From Lumbricus terrestris (taxonomy: Eukaryota; Annelida; Clitellata; Crassiclitellata; Lumbricidae), in contig OX457052.1 in NCBI GenBank assembly GCA_949752735.1, positions 16,175,564 through 16,239,563 on the forward strand: a DNA stretch of 64,000 bases, read 5' to 3'. Position numbers and translations under genes: made by a program. Every line of letters begins with the position of its first letter. Position 1 is the stretch's first letter. The notes below the pieces were generated by a model. It saw only the letters and a list, made by a program, of their open reading frames with translations, was not told the origin of the DNA and did not search any database. Shown here one piece after another: positions 14,201-43,854 of the stretch.

Positions 14201-14712
14201 TGAATGGTAGAATAGGCTTAAGGCAAGTACCAGTATATATTTTAAAATTAATATGCATCAGTGTTAATACTCAGCCCAAATCAAAACACAGTGGGCATAA
14301 ATACTGCAGCCAACAATTCTGAAGCATGATTCAATAGCATGCATCTATTTTATTGCCATAGGGTCACATTAGCGTGCTTTGTGCGCATATAAGCAATTCG
14401 CTCAAATAACTCCATGCAGAATGTTACATCTACCGGTAACCGGTGTGTATGTGTTGACCGGTAAAGGTAAAACCTCCCACTTAAATTATGGAAAGAAATA
14501 GTTACGTTAGCCAATGCAAAACTAATATTAAGCCAAAAATGTCATTCATGATATTGAACAATTAAGCATGCATAGAACTATTATTAAATGAATATCCAAC
14601 TTGGTTTCTATTATTATTTCCACTTACCTGATATATGCAATTCAGATTTAATAATAATTATTCCAAGTAACAGGATAAAACCTTCTGCAGTCATGCTATA
14701 AACTGTTTTCAT
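2254..14712 (-). CDS. LDL receptor-related protein (LRP5/6-type ectodomain), 5' part, 12 exons
   Basis: Exons read on minus, 5' to 3': 14712-14628, 12354-12109, 11500-11335, 10381-10257, 9576-9393, 8459-8338, 7978-7850, 7129-6919, 6314-6060, 5357-5223, 3470-3359, 2413-2254. All junctions are AG/GT and phases agree, giving about 643 residues. The start ATG has an in-frame TAG seven codons upstream and opens a signal peptide (MKTVYSMTAEGFILLLG...). Residues 29-309 form a YWTD beta-propeller (MVYWSD, LLFYTD, NIYWTDW, MMFWTD, YIYFTDW). Residues about 310-352 are a six-cysteine EGF module (PCRHRNGGCSNLC...). Residues 353-643 are a second, degenerate propeller, closing with the linker-like MYDSQRQE. 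Propeller-EGF order straight after the signal peptide matches LRP5/6 (Wnt co-receptor) rather than LDLa-first LRPs; the ligand is unknown. The next exon must supply two bases of a split codon and is not visible in 1-2253, so the gene continues off the left edge. Introns carry many repeats. Confidence 0.85.
2643..2725 (-). mobile_element. LINE/SINE 3'-tail fragment
   Basis: Contains the recurrent tail read on minus as GGGAGCGCTTCTAAGTAG, CTTGAAGAG, then ACTATATAAAAT. The same tail ends the LINE fragment near 43.1 kb. Solo 5'-truncated insertion in an LRP intron. Confidence 0.6.
2855..3000 (+). repeat. Dispersed retroelement-like 3' end leading into a triplet tract
   Basis: This sequence (TTTACAGAAACTCGACCATT, then TTGCCCCTCT and AACTCAATAAAACGAATATA) has a clear sister copy at 11690-11850. 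Both end in CAATAAAA-GAATATATC followed by an ATC-type triplet run. The shared end with a variable triplet tail is what a retroposon 3' terminus looks like. Confidence 0.6.
3001..3284. repeat. (CCA)n triplet tract with CAAAAC interruptions
   Basis: About 280 bases of CCA triplets with scattered CCAAAA and CCG variants. It reads as poly-Pro/Lys on plus and poly-Gly or poly-Val on minus, all without stops because of composition. It lies inside an LRP intron between exons 3470-3359 and 2413-2254 and directly follows the retroelement 3' end at 2855-3000. Confidence 0.9.
3526..4441 (-). mobile_element. 5'-truncated non-LTR retrotransposon (CR1/L2/Rex1-like), reverse transcriptase C-terminal part
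   Basis: Minus-strand reading from about 4441 to 3708 is open and encodes the C-terminal thumb and tail of a non-LTR reverse transcriptase: VRNLGVIFDKNLTFSDHITQ, SKLDYCNSLFHEI, RLQTIQNALARAVT, HHITPVLKSLHWLKVSQRI and APALWNGLPTYLR. The 3' UTR follows (GCGCCGGTGAATAAGCTGGT and GTGGGCGCTGAG motifs) and ends in a short (TTACA)n array at 3526-3547. The 5' end stops abruptly near 4441, the usual truncation on insertion. The copy lies in an LRP intron and is young enough to keep about 245 codons open. Confidence 0.85.
5728..5790 (+). mobile_element. LINE/SINE 3'-tail fragment
   Basis: GCGCTTCTGAGTGGATTTC, TTGAAGAGGCGCTATATAAA and a GAATGAATGAAT tail. Short 5'-truncated insertion in an LRP intron. 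Confidence 0.6.
6432..6530 (-). mobile_element. LINE/SINE 3'-tail fragment
   Basis: On minus the order is GGGAGCGCTTCTGAGTAGGT, CTCTTGAAGAAGTGCTATAT, then (AATG)n. It is the same tail as at 43.1 kb, and lies between LRP exons 7129-6919 and 6314-6060. Confidence 0.6.
7674..7749. repeat. Short hairpin-type repeat, copy 1
   Basis: Ends CCTTTAGCCCCTAACCG and AGGTAAAGGGTTAA are inverted relative to each other. The centre (TAGTAACTTGC, GGAAATCCAATACC) resembles the centre of the repeat at 22521-22590. A miniature palindromic repeat family of about 70-75 bp. Confidence 0.4.
8564..8788. mobile_element. MITE, CATGGGCGGAGTTT-type ends, 8-bp target duplication
   Basis: Starts CATGGGCAGAGTCTATC and ends AAACTCCACCCATA, an imperfect terminal inverted repeat. 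It is flanked on both sides by CCTATGAG (8556-8563 and 8789-8796), a perfect 8-bp target duplication. Subterminal G and C runs and an internal GGTCATCAACTTTTTTT module are present. Related copies are at 47714-48034 and 50168-50346. Eight-bp duplications point to hAT-type transposition. Confidence 0.8.
9787..9821. repeat. Perfect palindrome, 15-bp arms
   Basis: ATTTACAGGTAATTA, a CCCAG spacer, then TAATTACCTGTAAAT. Lies in the LRP intron between exons 10381-10257 and 9576-9393. Cruciform or hairpin potential only; no family assigned. Confidence 0.7.
10568..10655 (+). mobile_element. LINE/SINE 3'-tail fragment, second subfamily
   Basis: GGGAGCACCTCTGATTGGTA, GAGAGGCGCTTTATAGAG, then ATACAATACAATAG. 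This variant ends in repeated AATAC units rather than GAATG units. Confidence 0.55.
11690..11860 (+). repeat. Dispersed retroelement-like 3' end, sister of 2855-3000
   Basis: TTTACAGATACTCGACTATT, TTGCCCCTCTATCTGACTT and TTCAATAAAATGAATATATC, followed by a short ATC-type run. Same order and ending as the copy at 2855-3000, but its triplet tail has stayed short. Confidence 0.6.
11983..12068 (+). mobile_element. LINE/SINE 3'-tail fragment, second subfamily
   Basis: GGGAGCACCTCTGAATGGTT, CACCCTAGTAGAGGCGCTTC, ATAAATGTTT and AATGCAATACAA. A near-identical tail is at 47530-47598. Confidence 0.6.
12525..12620 (-). mobile_element. 3'-end fragment of the 3.5-4.4 kb LINE family
   Basis: CCTACAAAAGCCAAGTCA and ACCAGCTTATTCACAGGCGC match the 3' UTR of the LINE at 3570-3612. 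No coding sequence remains. It lies in the first LRP intron. Another degenerate copy is near 49990-50045. Confidence 0.55.
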
Positions 14713-15390
14713 CAACAATAATTTCAGTTCCTAGTATTGCTAGAAATCAAGCTAGATTTCGTCAACACTCAACTGAACTTCATGGAATTCCTATTCAAAG
14801 GAAGTAATCAAAAATATCAATGCATCAAGTCTCGCTTTAGTCACAACTCAGTATTTCTAAGACTGTAATACTTTCACAGCCTGCGAAACAAGGAGCAAAT
14901 GAATTCGTGATGAAGAAGGTAGACCGCAGCACACGAACTTTCTAATTCATGGCAGGTTTCACATAAATTTACCCAGTCCTGCCACATTAGTATTCTAGCC
15001 ACCAGCAAAACGTTTAATGTAAGGCAAGAAATTGTAGCATAATAGTCCCACAGGGCCACAGTCATTTCCTGCTATAAACTCACACTCAACCTGACTGTCT
15101 TCTTCATCATCTTCAAGCATCGTGGAATTTTAATTATATTTTTATAGCCTTAGCATCTTATAAGTTTATTTCTCAGTCTTTACGATAAGCAGTTTTACCT
15201 AATTCCAGAACTTCATCCAAGCTGCAGTAGACCGACTAAAAAAAAAACTTCAGTCAACAGGTGCCATTCTTTCTTTAGTGCTGTCAATAATATTATGGAT
15301 TCTGTTATACGTGCCATACTGCCAAACTCAAAGCAGAACTCCTCAGAATGCTGTACCTATAGATATTTCTGATACTGCCTACTCCAGCAG

Positions 15391-15554
15391 CAGTGGCGTA
15401 GGCAAGGGGGGGTTTCGGGGGGGTTAAAACCCCCCATTGGCTCCGGGAAAAAGTTTTTTTAGGTTATTTTTCTATTTAAGTAAGAAAAAATAGCAAAAAA
15501 CAGGGTTTCCGGCCATAAAACCTCCCCCATGAAAAATTCCTGGCTACGCCACTG
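15391..15554. mobile_element. MITE, CAGTGGCGTAG ends, perfect 8-bp target duplication (copy 1)
   Basis: Begins CAGTGGCGTAGGCAAGG and ends GGCTACGCCACTG, an 11-bp perfect terminal inverted repeat. It is flanked by TCCAGCAG on both sides (15383-15390, 15555-15562). Subterminal G7 and C6 runs are present. Nearly identical to the copy at 45799-45965, so both are recent. The length and 8-bp duplication fit a hAT-derived non-autonomous element. Confidence 0.9.
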
Positions 15555-15979
15555 TCCAGCAGCTAGTACCACAAACTCTTCGAAATTGGCACAAAACCGG
15601 TTTTCTGTGGATGGACATCCTGTGCTTAACCAACAGTGCTCTCCTAGACATCTTGGCTCACACAAACATAGATTTAATGAAAAGAGAGTACTTTGTCCAG
15701 ATTGTCACGAAATTATGTTCTTTAAGGCATACCGGGTAAGTTTCTGCGGATATAATTTTATTTATTGTGATAAAATTTTGAAAATGTGTAACAATAACAT
15801 CATTGGCAATTTTAGGGCACGTGTCACATATGTGGTCCCGAAATCCCCAGATTTGGTATCTTTATCCAACAGAGGCACAATTTAATTGATTCACCAAGAA
15901 CCAATTTAAAAAACAAAACGTTAACCAATATTTAACTTTATCAGCCGTCTTCATAACGTAGACAAAAATGTCATCATCC

Positions 15980-16231
15980 GAAAAAACTGATGACCTTAAA
16001 TTTTTAGTCATTTGGTCCAACTTGTCTTGAAATAATTATAAAATTATAGCCTACCATTTTCCCTGCCAAAAACTGATGTTTTTTTAGTCATTTAGCCGAC
16101 TTGTCTGGAAAATATACAATTGAAACCTATACTGTTGAAAGCTTGTTGAAATCAAATGGGTGGGCCACGTTCTATGGGCATTTCTCAATTGGGGGCATGG
16201 CGCCGGATTTGCCCCTCTGGATCCGCCTCTG
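15980..16231. mobile_element. Partial MITE of the GGATCCGC-ended family
   Basis: The right end reads GCCCCTCTGGATCCGCCTCTG, as in the element at 57592-57945. The interior has two DTTTTTAGTCATTT modules and AATGGGTGGGCCACGTTC. The left end and target duplication are not clear, so it is truncated or diverged. Confidence 0.5.
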
Positions 16232-16371
16232 ATTCAGGTGTCCGATCAGTCTCTGCATGCAGTAACCTATTATGGTTAAGCTTACGCCAGCTATAGATAG
16301 GGCCTACCGTACTCTGCTATAGGCTAGGCCCAAGTACTCTGATATAGAATCCTTGGGCTATATGTCCTATT

Positions 16372-16409
16372 ATCAAAGATATTAGAGTTTTACTCTAATA
16401 TATTTGATA
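16372..16409. repeat. Hairpin with AAAGATATTAGAG arm
   Basis: ATCAAAGATATTAGAGT faces ACTCTAATATATTTGAT. It shares its arm with the larger palindrome at 17379-17436. Confidence 0.45.
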
Positions 16410-16477
16410 CTAGGACCTAGTAAAATCTAATATCTTTGCTATTATCAAAGATTATCTCGTGTGTCCATGCAATCTCT

Positions 16478-16726
16478 CATGGGCGGAGACCTAGGGGGAC
16501 AGAGGGGACGGTCCCCCCAATAAAAGTGTTGGGGACGGCCCATGCATTTGTCCCCCCCCCCCCCCAATCGTTGAGCGTCAAGACTAAAAAAATCATCAAC
16601 TTTTTTGGCGGCGAAAATAGAAAATTTCGTCGAGATTTGGGCGGATGACTAAAAAAATTTTCCGGAAAATCTCGCGTCTTTCCGCCCCCCCCCCCCCTCA
16701 ATTCTCGGCCCAGGTCTCCGCCTATG
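16478..16726. mobile_element. MITE, CATGGGCGGAGACC ends, perfect 8-bp target duplication
   Basis: Starts CATGGGCGGAGACC and ends GGTCTCCGCCTATG (13 of 14 matched as an inverted repeat). It is flanked on both sides by CAATCTCT (16470-16477, 16727-16734). It carries a C11 run inside the left half and a C13 run near the right end. Same end type as the compound element at 48863-49699. Confidence 0.88.
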
Positions 16727-17378
16727 CAATCTCTGTGGTCGAGCGGCCGTCTTCATCTTCTGCTCGTGCCTTCCAGCCCTCCATAAAGTAAAACTAGGCT
16801 ATATGATAAACATTGCAATTGCACATGTCCGCCCGCTCTGGTGCACCAGGTGCAGGCTAGGCCTACATACAGCTGCGTCTTAGTAACAATTAATCACTAA
16901 TAATCAGTGTGCCAATAATTATAAGTCTGTCTACAATGGTCATTCAAACAGTATTACTATTATTATAGCCTAGGCCTATATATCTTAATTGGTCTTGCGC
17001 TGAAGATTGTCCGGCCTACATGGTACACATTGCAACGGTCGTGCGATTGCAGTTTACATGCATTATGATAGGCCTAGGCTACGTGGAATTTTATCATATA
17101 TCTTTAGAGTTGGGATAGGCTATTAGGTTATTTAAGGTGATCGAGGTTGTAACTTGTAAGCAGAAGTCCGGTGAGTTTAAAATAAAAGAAGTTCAAGTGG
17201 AAATCATGGAATAGTACATACAGGCCTACGAGTTTACGAGGACCCGGTAGAAAGGCAAGGTAGGCCTATAGAGAAGGGTAAGTCTCGAGGCAATTGAGAT
17301 AGGCTTAGCATAGGCCTATATGCATGGCCTGCCGGGGGCCCTGCCCAACTGAAGAAATTGCAATGCGCCTTAATTGAA

Positions 17379-17436
17379 GTTGAACCAAAGATATTAGAGT
17401 TTTAGAGTTTTAAAACTCTAATATCTTTGGTTGAAC
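17379..17436. repeat. 58-bp near-perfect palindrome
   Basis: Left arm GTTGAACCAAAGATATTAGA and right arm TCTAATATCTTTGGTTGAAC pair as an inverted repeat with one mismatch once the inner TTTT/AAAA is included, leaving a very short loop. About 0.9 kb upstream of the kinesin start codon. Confidence 0.65.
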
Positions 17437-17891
17437 TGCGTTCATAGGGGCCGGTCTACGAGTAATAATATGAAGGAGACTCAAGGAGTGATGAAGATAC
17501 ATACAAGGCTACAAATAGGCCTATAGGTCTAGAGAAATTTTAGCATCCGTGATGATAATCAACTGGACACTTAGGTTATAGATGTTCTTTAGTTAGCCTG
17601 CTGCTTGAAATTAGAAACAACTAACTAACTAACTTACTATTGTAAGCTAGTAAAAAAATGAGTTGCAGCAAAGGGCCGGACACGTAAACCTATAGGCCTA
17701 GCGCGGCACGTACGCAATGTGCCTCTCAGTTAACAACAATATCTAGACTACTTTCAACGATGTCTTTTGGGAAAATAGGATCAAAAGACAGTCTCTTACT
17801 TATTAGCTGAGGAGTTAATCTTCGCCAATGATATTATTTTTTCGACAGCTTCTTACCTCGAGAGGTCGTTGGTGAGGGTGAGCCTGCCAGC

Positions 17892-17950
17892 GTGTGACGT
17901 AATGGTCACACGACGGCTTCCGGTACGGTCGTCGGTTGTTTATAAAACAG
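17892..17950 (+). promoter_or_regulatory. Candidate kinesin promoter: CRE-like palindrome and TATA-like box
   Basis: GTGTGACGTAATGGTCACAC at 17892-17911 is a palindrome with 7-bp arms enclosing a CRE/ATF-like TGACGTAA. Thirty bases on is TATAAAAC (17941-17948). This lies 360-420 bases upstream of the kinesin ATG, a reasonable place for a core promoter. The transcription start is not known, and the palindrome could equally serve the divergent LRP gene. Confidence 0.4.
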
Positions 17951-18311
17951 TTTTTGGCTACGATTGACGTTTAAAGATCACCATCCTGTATAAATTCCCA
18001 GAAATGTGCCTTATTTATATTTGTACGTAGGCGTTATTGTGAATAGGAGAGTTTATTTTTTGACGATTCGCAAGATCTCTGTGCTACGCAGTCTCTCGAT
18101 CCTCCGTCAATCTGTCCCATCGCTTTGAGCTTCGTCATTTTGAACCTCCAGATCTCTTATTCTCACGTAAATTTTCGCCGGACAATACCTAAATGTTAAG
18201 AGTACCTCCCTATTGATATTGGATGCAAGTTATCTCGTGGTTCAGTTTTGACGTCTAGCGATTTTCATTTCATCGTCGTAAAATTCAGATCCCGACTGAC
18301 TAAATCGAACC

Positions 18312-38629
<20,318 letters not shown>

Positions 38630-38977
38630 TGGACCTGCTCCATAAAGGGTAACCAATTGTCTCCTAGTTCTCTTTGTCTGAACGTAGACAATGAATTGAC
38701 GTAATGGTTGAGCTGGAACATAGACTTTTCTGTATTTTCAAAATTGCATTAAATTACATTCGTGTTATTACTTTTGTTTCGCTTCATTGAATATTGGGTT
38801 TAGTTGTTCTATTTCTGTTCTGTTTATGGACTTATGTGCTACTGTTGCAAAATATGTATATATATGCTGGTTTGAAATAGTCTAGGTATGTATAGTTGTA
38901 TATGCACTATGCATGTATGTTTGTATATAATGTGCTTATCATTTACATTTAGCAAGGATCTATATATCATTGTGAGC

Positions 38978-38983
38978 AATAAA
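38978..38983 (+). terminator. Polyadenylation signal AATAAA, proximal
   Basis: AATAAA 350 bases after the kinesin stop codon at 38627-38629. A candidate proximal signal. Confidence 0.4.
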
Positions 38984-39106
38984 ACAGTCTTATGTGTACA
39001 TACATATATACAATTATACATTTGCATGTGCCTTACAGCTCTCCTTATTATAATGTGCCACATAGATTGGTCAGCAATACTTCTTGATGATTGTTCTGTA
39101 AATTGG

Positions 39107-39112
39107 AATAAA
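39107..39112 (+). terminator. Polyadenylation signal AATAAA, distal
   Basis: AATAAA in GGAATAAAAGTTCTTAAG, about 480 bases past the kinesin stop codon, followed by T-rich sequence. A good candidate for the end of the kinesin 3' UTR. Confidence 0.45.
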
Positions 39113-39120
39113 AGTTCTTA

Positions 39121-40781
39121 AGAACGCATCTTCATTTAGACGTAATAATGATTAATTTTTTTCCTTCTTTGATATATCGCCTGCAAATGCACTGCGCTGC
39201 ACATGTACAAGTTATGCAATAATCTTAATTTTTACTCAATCTTAACTACTAACAGAACAGGCAGCCTGCAATACACACCGCTAATGGCAACCTACAAAGC
39301 ACATCCGCCCTACAGGTCGTGATCATGGTACCTCTTGCTCTACATGCCAGTGTGTTATCCAATGCGCTACTGCCCTTCCCCCAAATAATAATTTACTTTA
39401 TTTTGCTCAGACAGGTGATGTCATGATTAGTTTTCTGTTTAGCTATGAGTTTTATTATTTACAACGTTACAGTACATGAGTTATGTTACATGTCTGTGTG
39501 AAAGGAAAGAGGAATTTTGTATTGACTGGTCTACTGGTTTGCATTGACTGACTTACTGGTTTGTATTTACTGGTTTGTATTTACTGGTGTACTGGTTTGT
39601 ATTGACTGATTTACTGTTTGTATTGACTTGTTTATTGGTTTGTATTTACTGGTTTTTAGCCACTGTGGTTTTCACAGCATTTGCCGTTCAACACACACGA
39701 GAGACTTAATGGCACTTCACAACCATCATCAACTGCTCTGCGATCGTTGTTCAGCAGCCATCGTCATCATCGTTCACACACTTTAGGGACTTTAGTTTGG
39801 TGACAGTTCTATTCAGTTTCGAAATTGTTTTGCTGTTCATTTGCTTGTGCCAGCATTAGCCAGCAGCAGTTGTCACGTGTAACGTTCGCTGTTTGCTGTT
39901 GTCATATCTATGCATAGCAGTAGTAATAGTCTTGCGTCATTCATCAGTTCCTGTAATTTATTGATAATTATAATAATACGAGTCAATTACTGCTACTATT
40001 ATTATTATTATTACCCAGCTATCAGTAAGTTTATTAGTTTATTAGCTAATTTTATTGATATTTTTATTAGTACGTTATTATCTTCTGTGTATCATTGAGA
40101 CGCGATAGCACGGTACTTGTTAGCATAATTTGGGCCAGTTGTTCAATACTTTCGAAGTATCACGTCTTTTGTTGCTGTTTTTGGGAAATCCATGTTTGTA
40201 CGCATGTACACAAAAAACCAAGAAAGGTCAAGTGAAATATTTTCAGATAAATTGCCGATGAATCTGGCAATCTTCTTGCAATTTGTTAATACAACATCGA
40301 GGGAAACTAGGAGAAATAATTGTTCATGGTAGGTCCTACTTGTGAACGTCGCTGGCATAAATTGTGTTGTCATCTGATCTTAAGAAGATTTGTTGTTGAC
40401 ATGCCGTATGTTTTTCACGCCATAATTCATAGAGAAGTCTTCGAGAATTAATTTGTATTGTGGTTACTGAAATCTTGCAGCTTTTTTTCTTCTTAAAAGA
40501 CCAGTTGTGAAAGAATGATTACTATTGGCTGAATTAATAGACCTGATAAGGAGGCTCTGAGTATTTCGTTTTATTAACAATGTGAGTACATGTTTGGTTA
40601 AATTTTCTGGCTGCTTTCTCTTGGTATTTGTTTACTTCTGTGACGGTTCTAAAGCGGTTGTAGACTTGTCTAGACATGAATTGCACCCCAAACGTTCTTA
40701 TTCATTTGCTGAAATACTTCAGATTTGATTGGCTGTTCTAATGAACTTCTTCAAATCGTCTAAGGAATCCTGATGCTACAG
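39121..40781. other. AT-rich intergenic sequence
   Basis: No conserved coding sequence is seen. It contains a weak minus-strand tRNA-like head near 39310-39385 (GTAGCGCATTGGATAACAC) and imperfect tandem units of TACTGGTTTGTATTGACTG at about 39530-39660. Confidence 0.5.
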
Positions 40782-41055
40782 CAGTGCTAGATTAAGAAAT
40801 GTGAGGCTCTGTTTGGAAAATTTTGGGGGATCTTTGGCCGAAAAATCTGATGACCTTTTTTAGTCGTTTGGTCGAGATTTCTTTAGAATATACCAATTTT
40901 TCCCTGCCAAAAATAGCTGGCGACCTTTTTTTGGTCGAAATTTCCTGAGAATATACCAATTTTTCCTTACAATTTTTCCCTTCGCTTGTTTGGGGGCCTA
41001 AAGTGTGGGGTCCCTGTTCGGCCGAACATGTTGAACATGCCTTAATCCGGCCCTG
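40782..41055. mobile_element. MITE, CAGGGCCGGATTAAG-type ends, 8-bp target duplication
   Basis: Left end CAGTGCTAGATTAAG and right end CTTAATCCGGCCCTG. Flanks TGCTACAG (40774-40781) and TGCAACAG (41056-41063) match at 7 of 8. The interior carries the CTGATGACCTTTTTTAGTCG and AATATACCAATTTTTCCCTG module twice. Confidence 0.85.
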
Positions 41056-42327
41056 TGCAACAGTTCATTCTGCGGATGAAGGTAGTGAGAATTCCGCTTT
41101 GCTGCGGACTTACTGTTCTATGGCTTTCGTGTGTTTATCTATTAAGTGATATTGCAGTCTTTTAGCACCTATTGCCAGATATTCAGCCGTTGCTGCTTTG
41201 ATATATTCATGAGTACATATAGCACTCTGCAGCACTATAGCTTATTATCATTAGTAGTAATGATGTTTAATAATTTACTGGATCCAATGCTGAACGTCAG
41301 TAAACTGTTGGATTTCATTATGAACATTTCAATTCAGAAGTAAAATTTACATGACTGCAGCCTACCTACTGTATCGACGTGCCCACCTACCTGTAATTCA
41401 CCTAAGCAAGTTTTGTTGAGTCAGTAAAAAAAGCTAAAGGAGCTCCGTGCTTCAGTAAATCACTTCTCGTAACTTTCCCTGATTTTTACCAAATTTTTTG
41501 GAAGGAAGAGACTGGTTTGTAACATCAGTCTACTGAACAAGGACTTGAGTGTTTTAATCAGCATTGTAATGTGCTATTAAAGGTCTAATTCTGACATTAA
41601 TGTTATTGAAGGTTGTTGATATTGGATGCTTTTGTTATCTTTTGTAGGTGGCATGTGTCTCCTGTCTGTCTTTTTTATATATACTTGGTCATATTCTGGG
41701 TCTTCTTCCTTTTCTGCATTTGAACTGGTATATGTGTGTGTGTTAGAGGAACCGAACTTTGGTTTTTATACAAAAGGGCGTAATTCGGAGATAAGTTTTA
41801 ATTTGTCTGGTATATGTTGTCTTCATCCAATACAATAAGATATAGTTAAGTGTTGTTATTTCCTGATCTTTTGCTGTCTCATGGATGTTTTTCTGCACAG
41901 CACTTGTAATTATTGTTTTTTATTCAATATATAATTTGTCTGACGAATAAGGTCACGAATGCTTTTTTCTCTCATGATATGCTTAAAAGTGAGGAATCTA
42001 GCTTGGAGAAGTATGGTGAAGATGGTTGCAATTTCGACAGTTAAGATGTCTTGTTTTGCCTTTGACTTTGATATTGAACCATTTCTTTAATCCATTGAAT
42101 TAGAAGCCACATTAGATGGTCCAATGAATGCCTCTGAATGAGATAGAGCAGCGTGATTGTTCTATGCATTTTGATTGGACTTTGTCGCAGATGCTTCCAT
42201 CACATTGTGCCTTTACCCATGACTGCGTTACAAAACTATCAGACTGTACATTTGAATTGGACTGTGATGTGATCTGTTCTTCTTACGTTAGGTTCTGACA
42301 TATGGATTTTCACAGAAAAATTGCGAT
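41056..42327. other. Intergenic sequence, nothing recognised
   Basis: Only short, compositionally unremarkable ORFs. No domain, RNA or repeat that I can support. Confidence 0.4.
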
Positions 42328-42507
42328 CAGATTGTGCCTTTGAATGATTGTCATCAGACTGTGCCTTTGAATGATTGTCATCAGACTGTGCCTTTGAATG
42401 ATTGTCATCAGACTGTGCCTTTGAATGATTGTCATCAGACTGTGCCTTTGAATGATTCTTATCAGACTGTGCCTTTGAGTGATTGTCATCAGACTGTGCC
42501 TTTGAAT
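42328..42507. repeat. 27-bp minisatellite, 7 copies
   Basis: Unit CAGACTGTGCCTTTGAATGA followed by TTGTCAT, repeated at exact 27-base steps from 42328 to 42490, with few substitutions. Because 27 is a multiple of three it stays open on both strands (QTVPLNDCH on plus, SKAQSDDNH on minus). No flanking gene structure supports translation. Confidence 0.92.
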
Positions 42508-43084
42508 TTGAATACTGAGTTTGCAAAATGTTTTGTAGTAAAAACCAAGATACTGTTAAGGTTTCATGTAGCGATCGATAATAAATATATGAATGGCTCC
42601 AGTCATAAACTCTTTTACGTGATCACATATGAGACCTTTTGACAGGAGGTCCATAACTTTAACAAGTAAATTTCAATTCTGTGGATGTGAATAGCTAAAA
42701 CTTTCCTATTAGGTTCTGACGCTGTTTTCATTATTCATCTAAATTTTCATTCATTGCGATGGAATTCTGGCGAATTGTTTTTTTGGTGAATTGGTTTTCT
42801 TTGTTTACCTTCGCTGATTGAATTAATTATAGTTGACTAAAACCTGGTTTATATTTCTGTAGCATGTCAGTTAGGTTTGAACGTTCATTGTTAAGGAATT
42901 ACTTACTATAGACCCGTGCACTGTAGATGTCTTGTATTAAACGGTGTTGGCCTGCAATAGACATGTATTGTATTGTCTTGCTCTTGTTCTGTGGAGACAA
43001 AATATTAATTAAATTGTTGGGCAGTTTAACAGACGTTGTGTGACGATCAAGTTGATGTGATGCATTAATTGACGTGCGTTCGAA

Positions 43085-43650
43085 TTTAGGATTGTAATTG
43101 TAATCGTACATTTATATAGCGCCACTTCAAGAGAACTCCTCAGAGGCGCTCCCGACCTGACACTAAACCACAATCAAAGAGAATGGTTTTCAAACGCTTG
43201 CGGAAAAGGGGCAAAGAAAGACAAAGAAGTTCATTGCGGAGACTAATAGGTAACTTATTCCAGAAAGACGGACCAACCATAGCAAAGCTTTTATGTAGCA
43301 CTGTGGAAGATCGAGCCCTAGGGACAACCAGGTCACCATGCGTAGCAGAGCAAAGGAATCTACGGCCTGGGATGGACAGCACAGGTACACAGAGTTACAT
43401 AAGATAGATCGGAGCTTGGCCTGCTAGGCAATTACCCATGAACATTAAAATCTTAAACTCAATACGTTTTTGCATTGGCAACCAGTGCAGTTCTTCCCGT
43501 ATAAAACTTGATATATGCCCAAACTTTGGTATGCCGCCAATCAGGCGGGCCGCAGCATTAAGGACAGATTGCAACTTATGTTGCACGTCGTTGGATACGT
43601 GGGGTGGGATGTGGTTGCATTTCGGTGCTGGAAGTGACTTATTTAAATAG
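43085..43650 (-). mobile_element. 5'-truncated non-LTR retrotransposon with RT C-terminus and full 3' tail
   Basis: Minus-strand translation gives QSVLNAAARLIGGIPKFGHI, EELHWLPMQKRIEFKILMF and VGPSFWNKLPISLRNELL, the C-terminal part of a CR1/L2/Rex1-like reverse transcriptase. The frame is interrupted once by TAA at 43397-43395. The 3' end carries GGGAGCGCCTCTGAGGAGTT, CTCTTGAAGTGGCGCTATAT and ends in TACAATTACAAT repeats. That tail is the one found on the SINEs and solo fragments of this window. Confidence 0.85.
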
Positions 43651-43854
43651 GTATATGTGCATTCTAATTGTCCTTTGTCTTTGTCCTTTGTCTTTGAGTG
43701 ATCTCCAGTTGACATAAGTACTAGTTTGAGTTAATCCTAGCAGTTCTTGTTTCCCGCTAGGAGCCATTCGATAAGTACCGGTATGTGTACATGAAGGGGG
43801 AGGGGTTGACCTAAATGCACATGCTGCGTATGGAGGACTGCTGATACCATTCGT

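Larger units (their letters stand above)
14713..17880. other. Intergenic region between divergent LRP and kinesin genes
   Basis: I see no conserved coding sequence here. It holds two MITEs with perfect target duplications (15391-15554 and 16478-16726), a partial MITE end near 15980-16231, and hairpins at 16372-16409 and 17379-17436. Words related to TAGGCCTA are frequent from 16.8 to 17.7 kb. Noncoding 5' exons of either flanking gene could lie here but cannot be located by eye. Confidence 0.6.
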
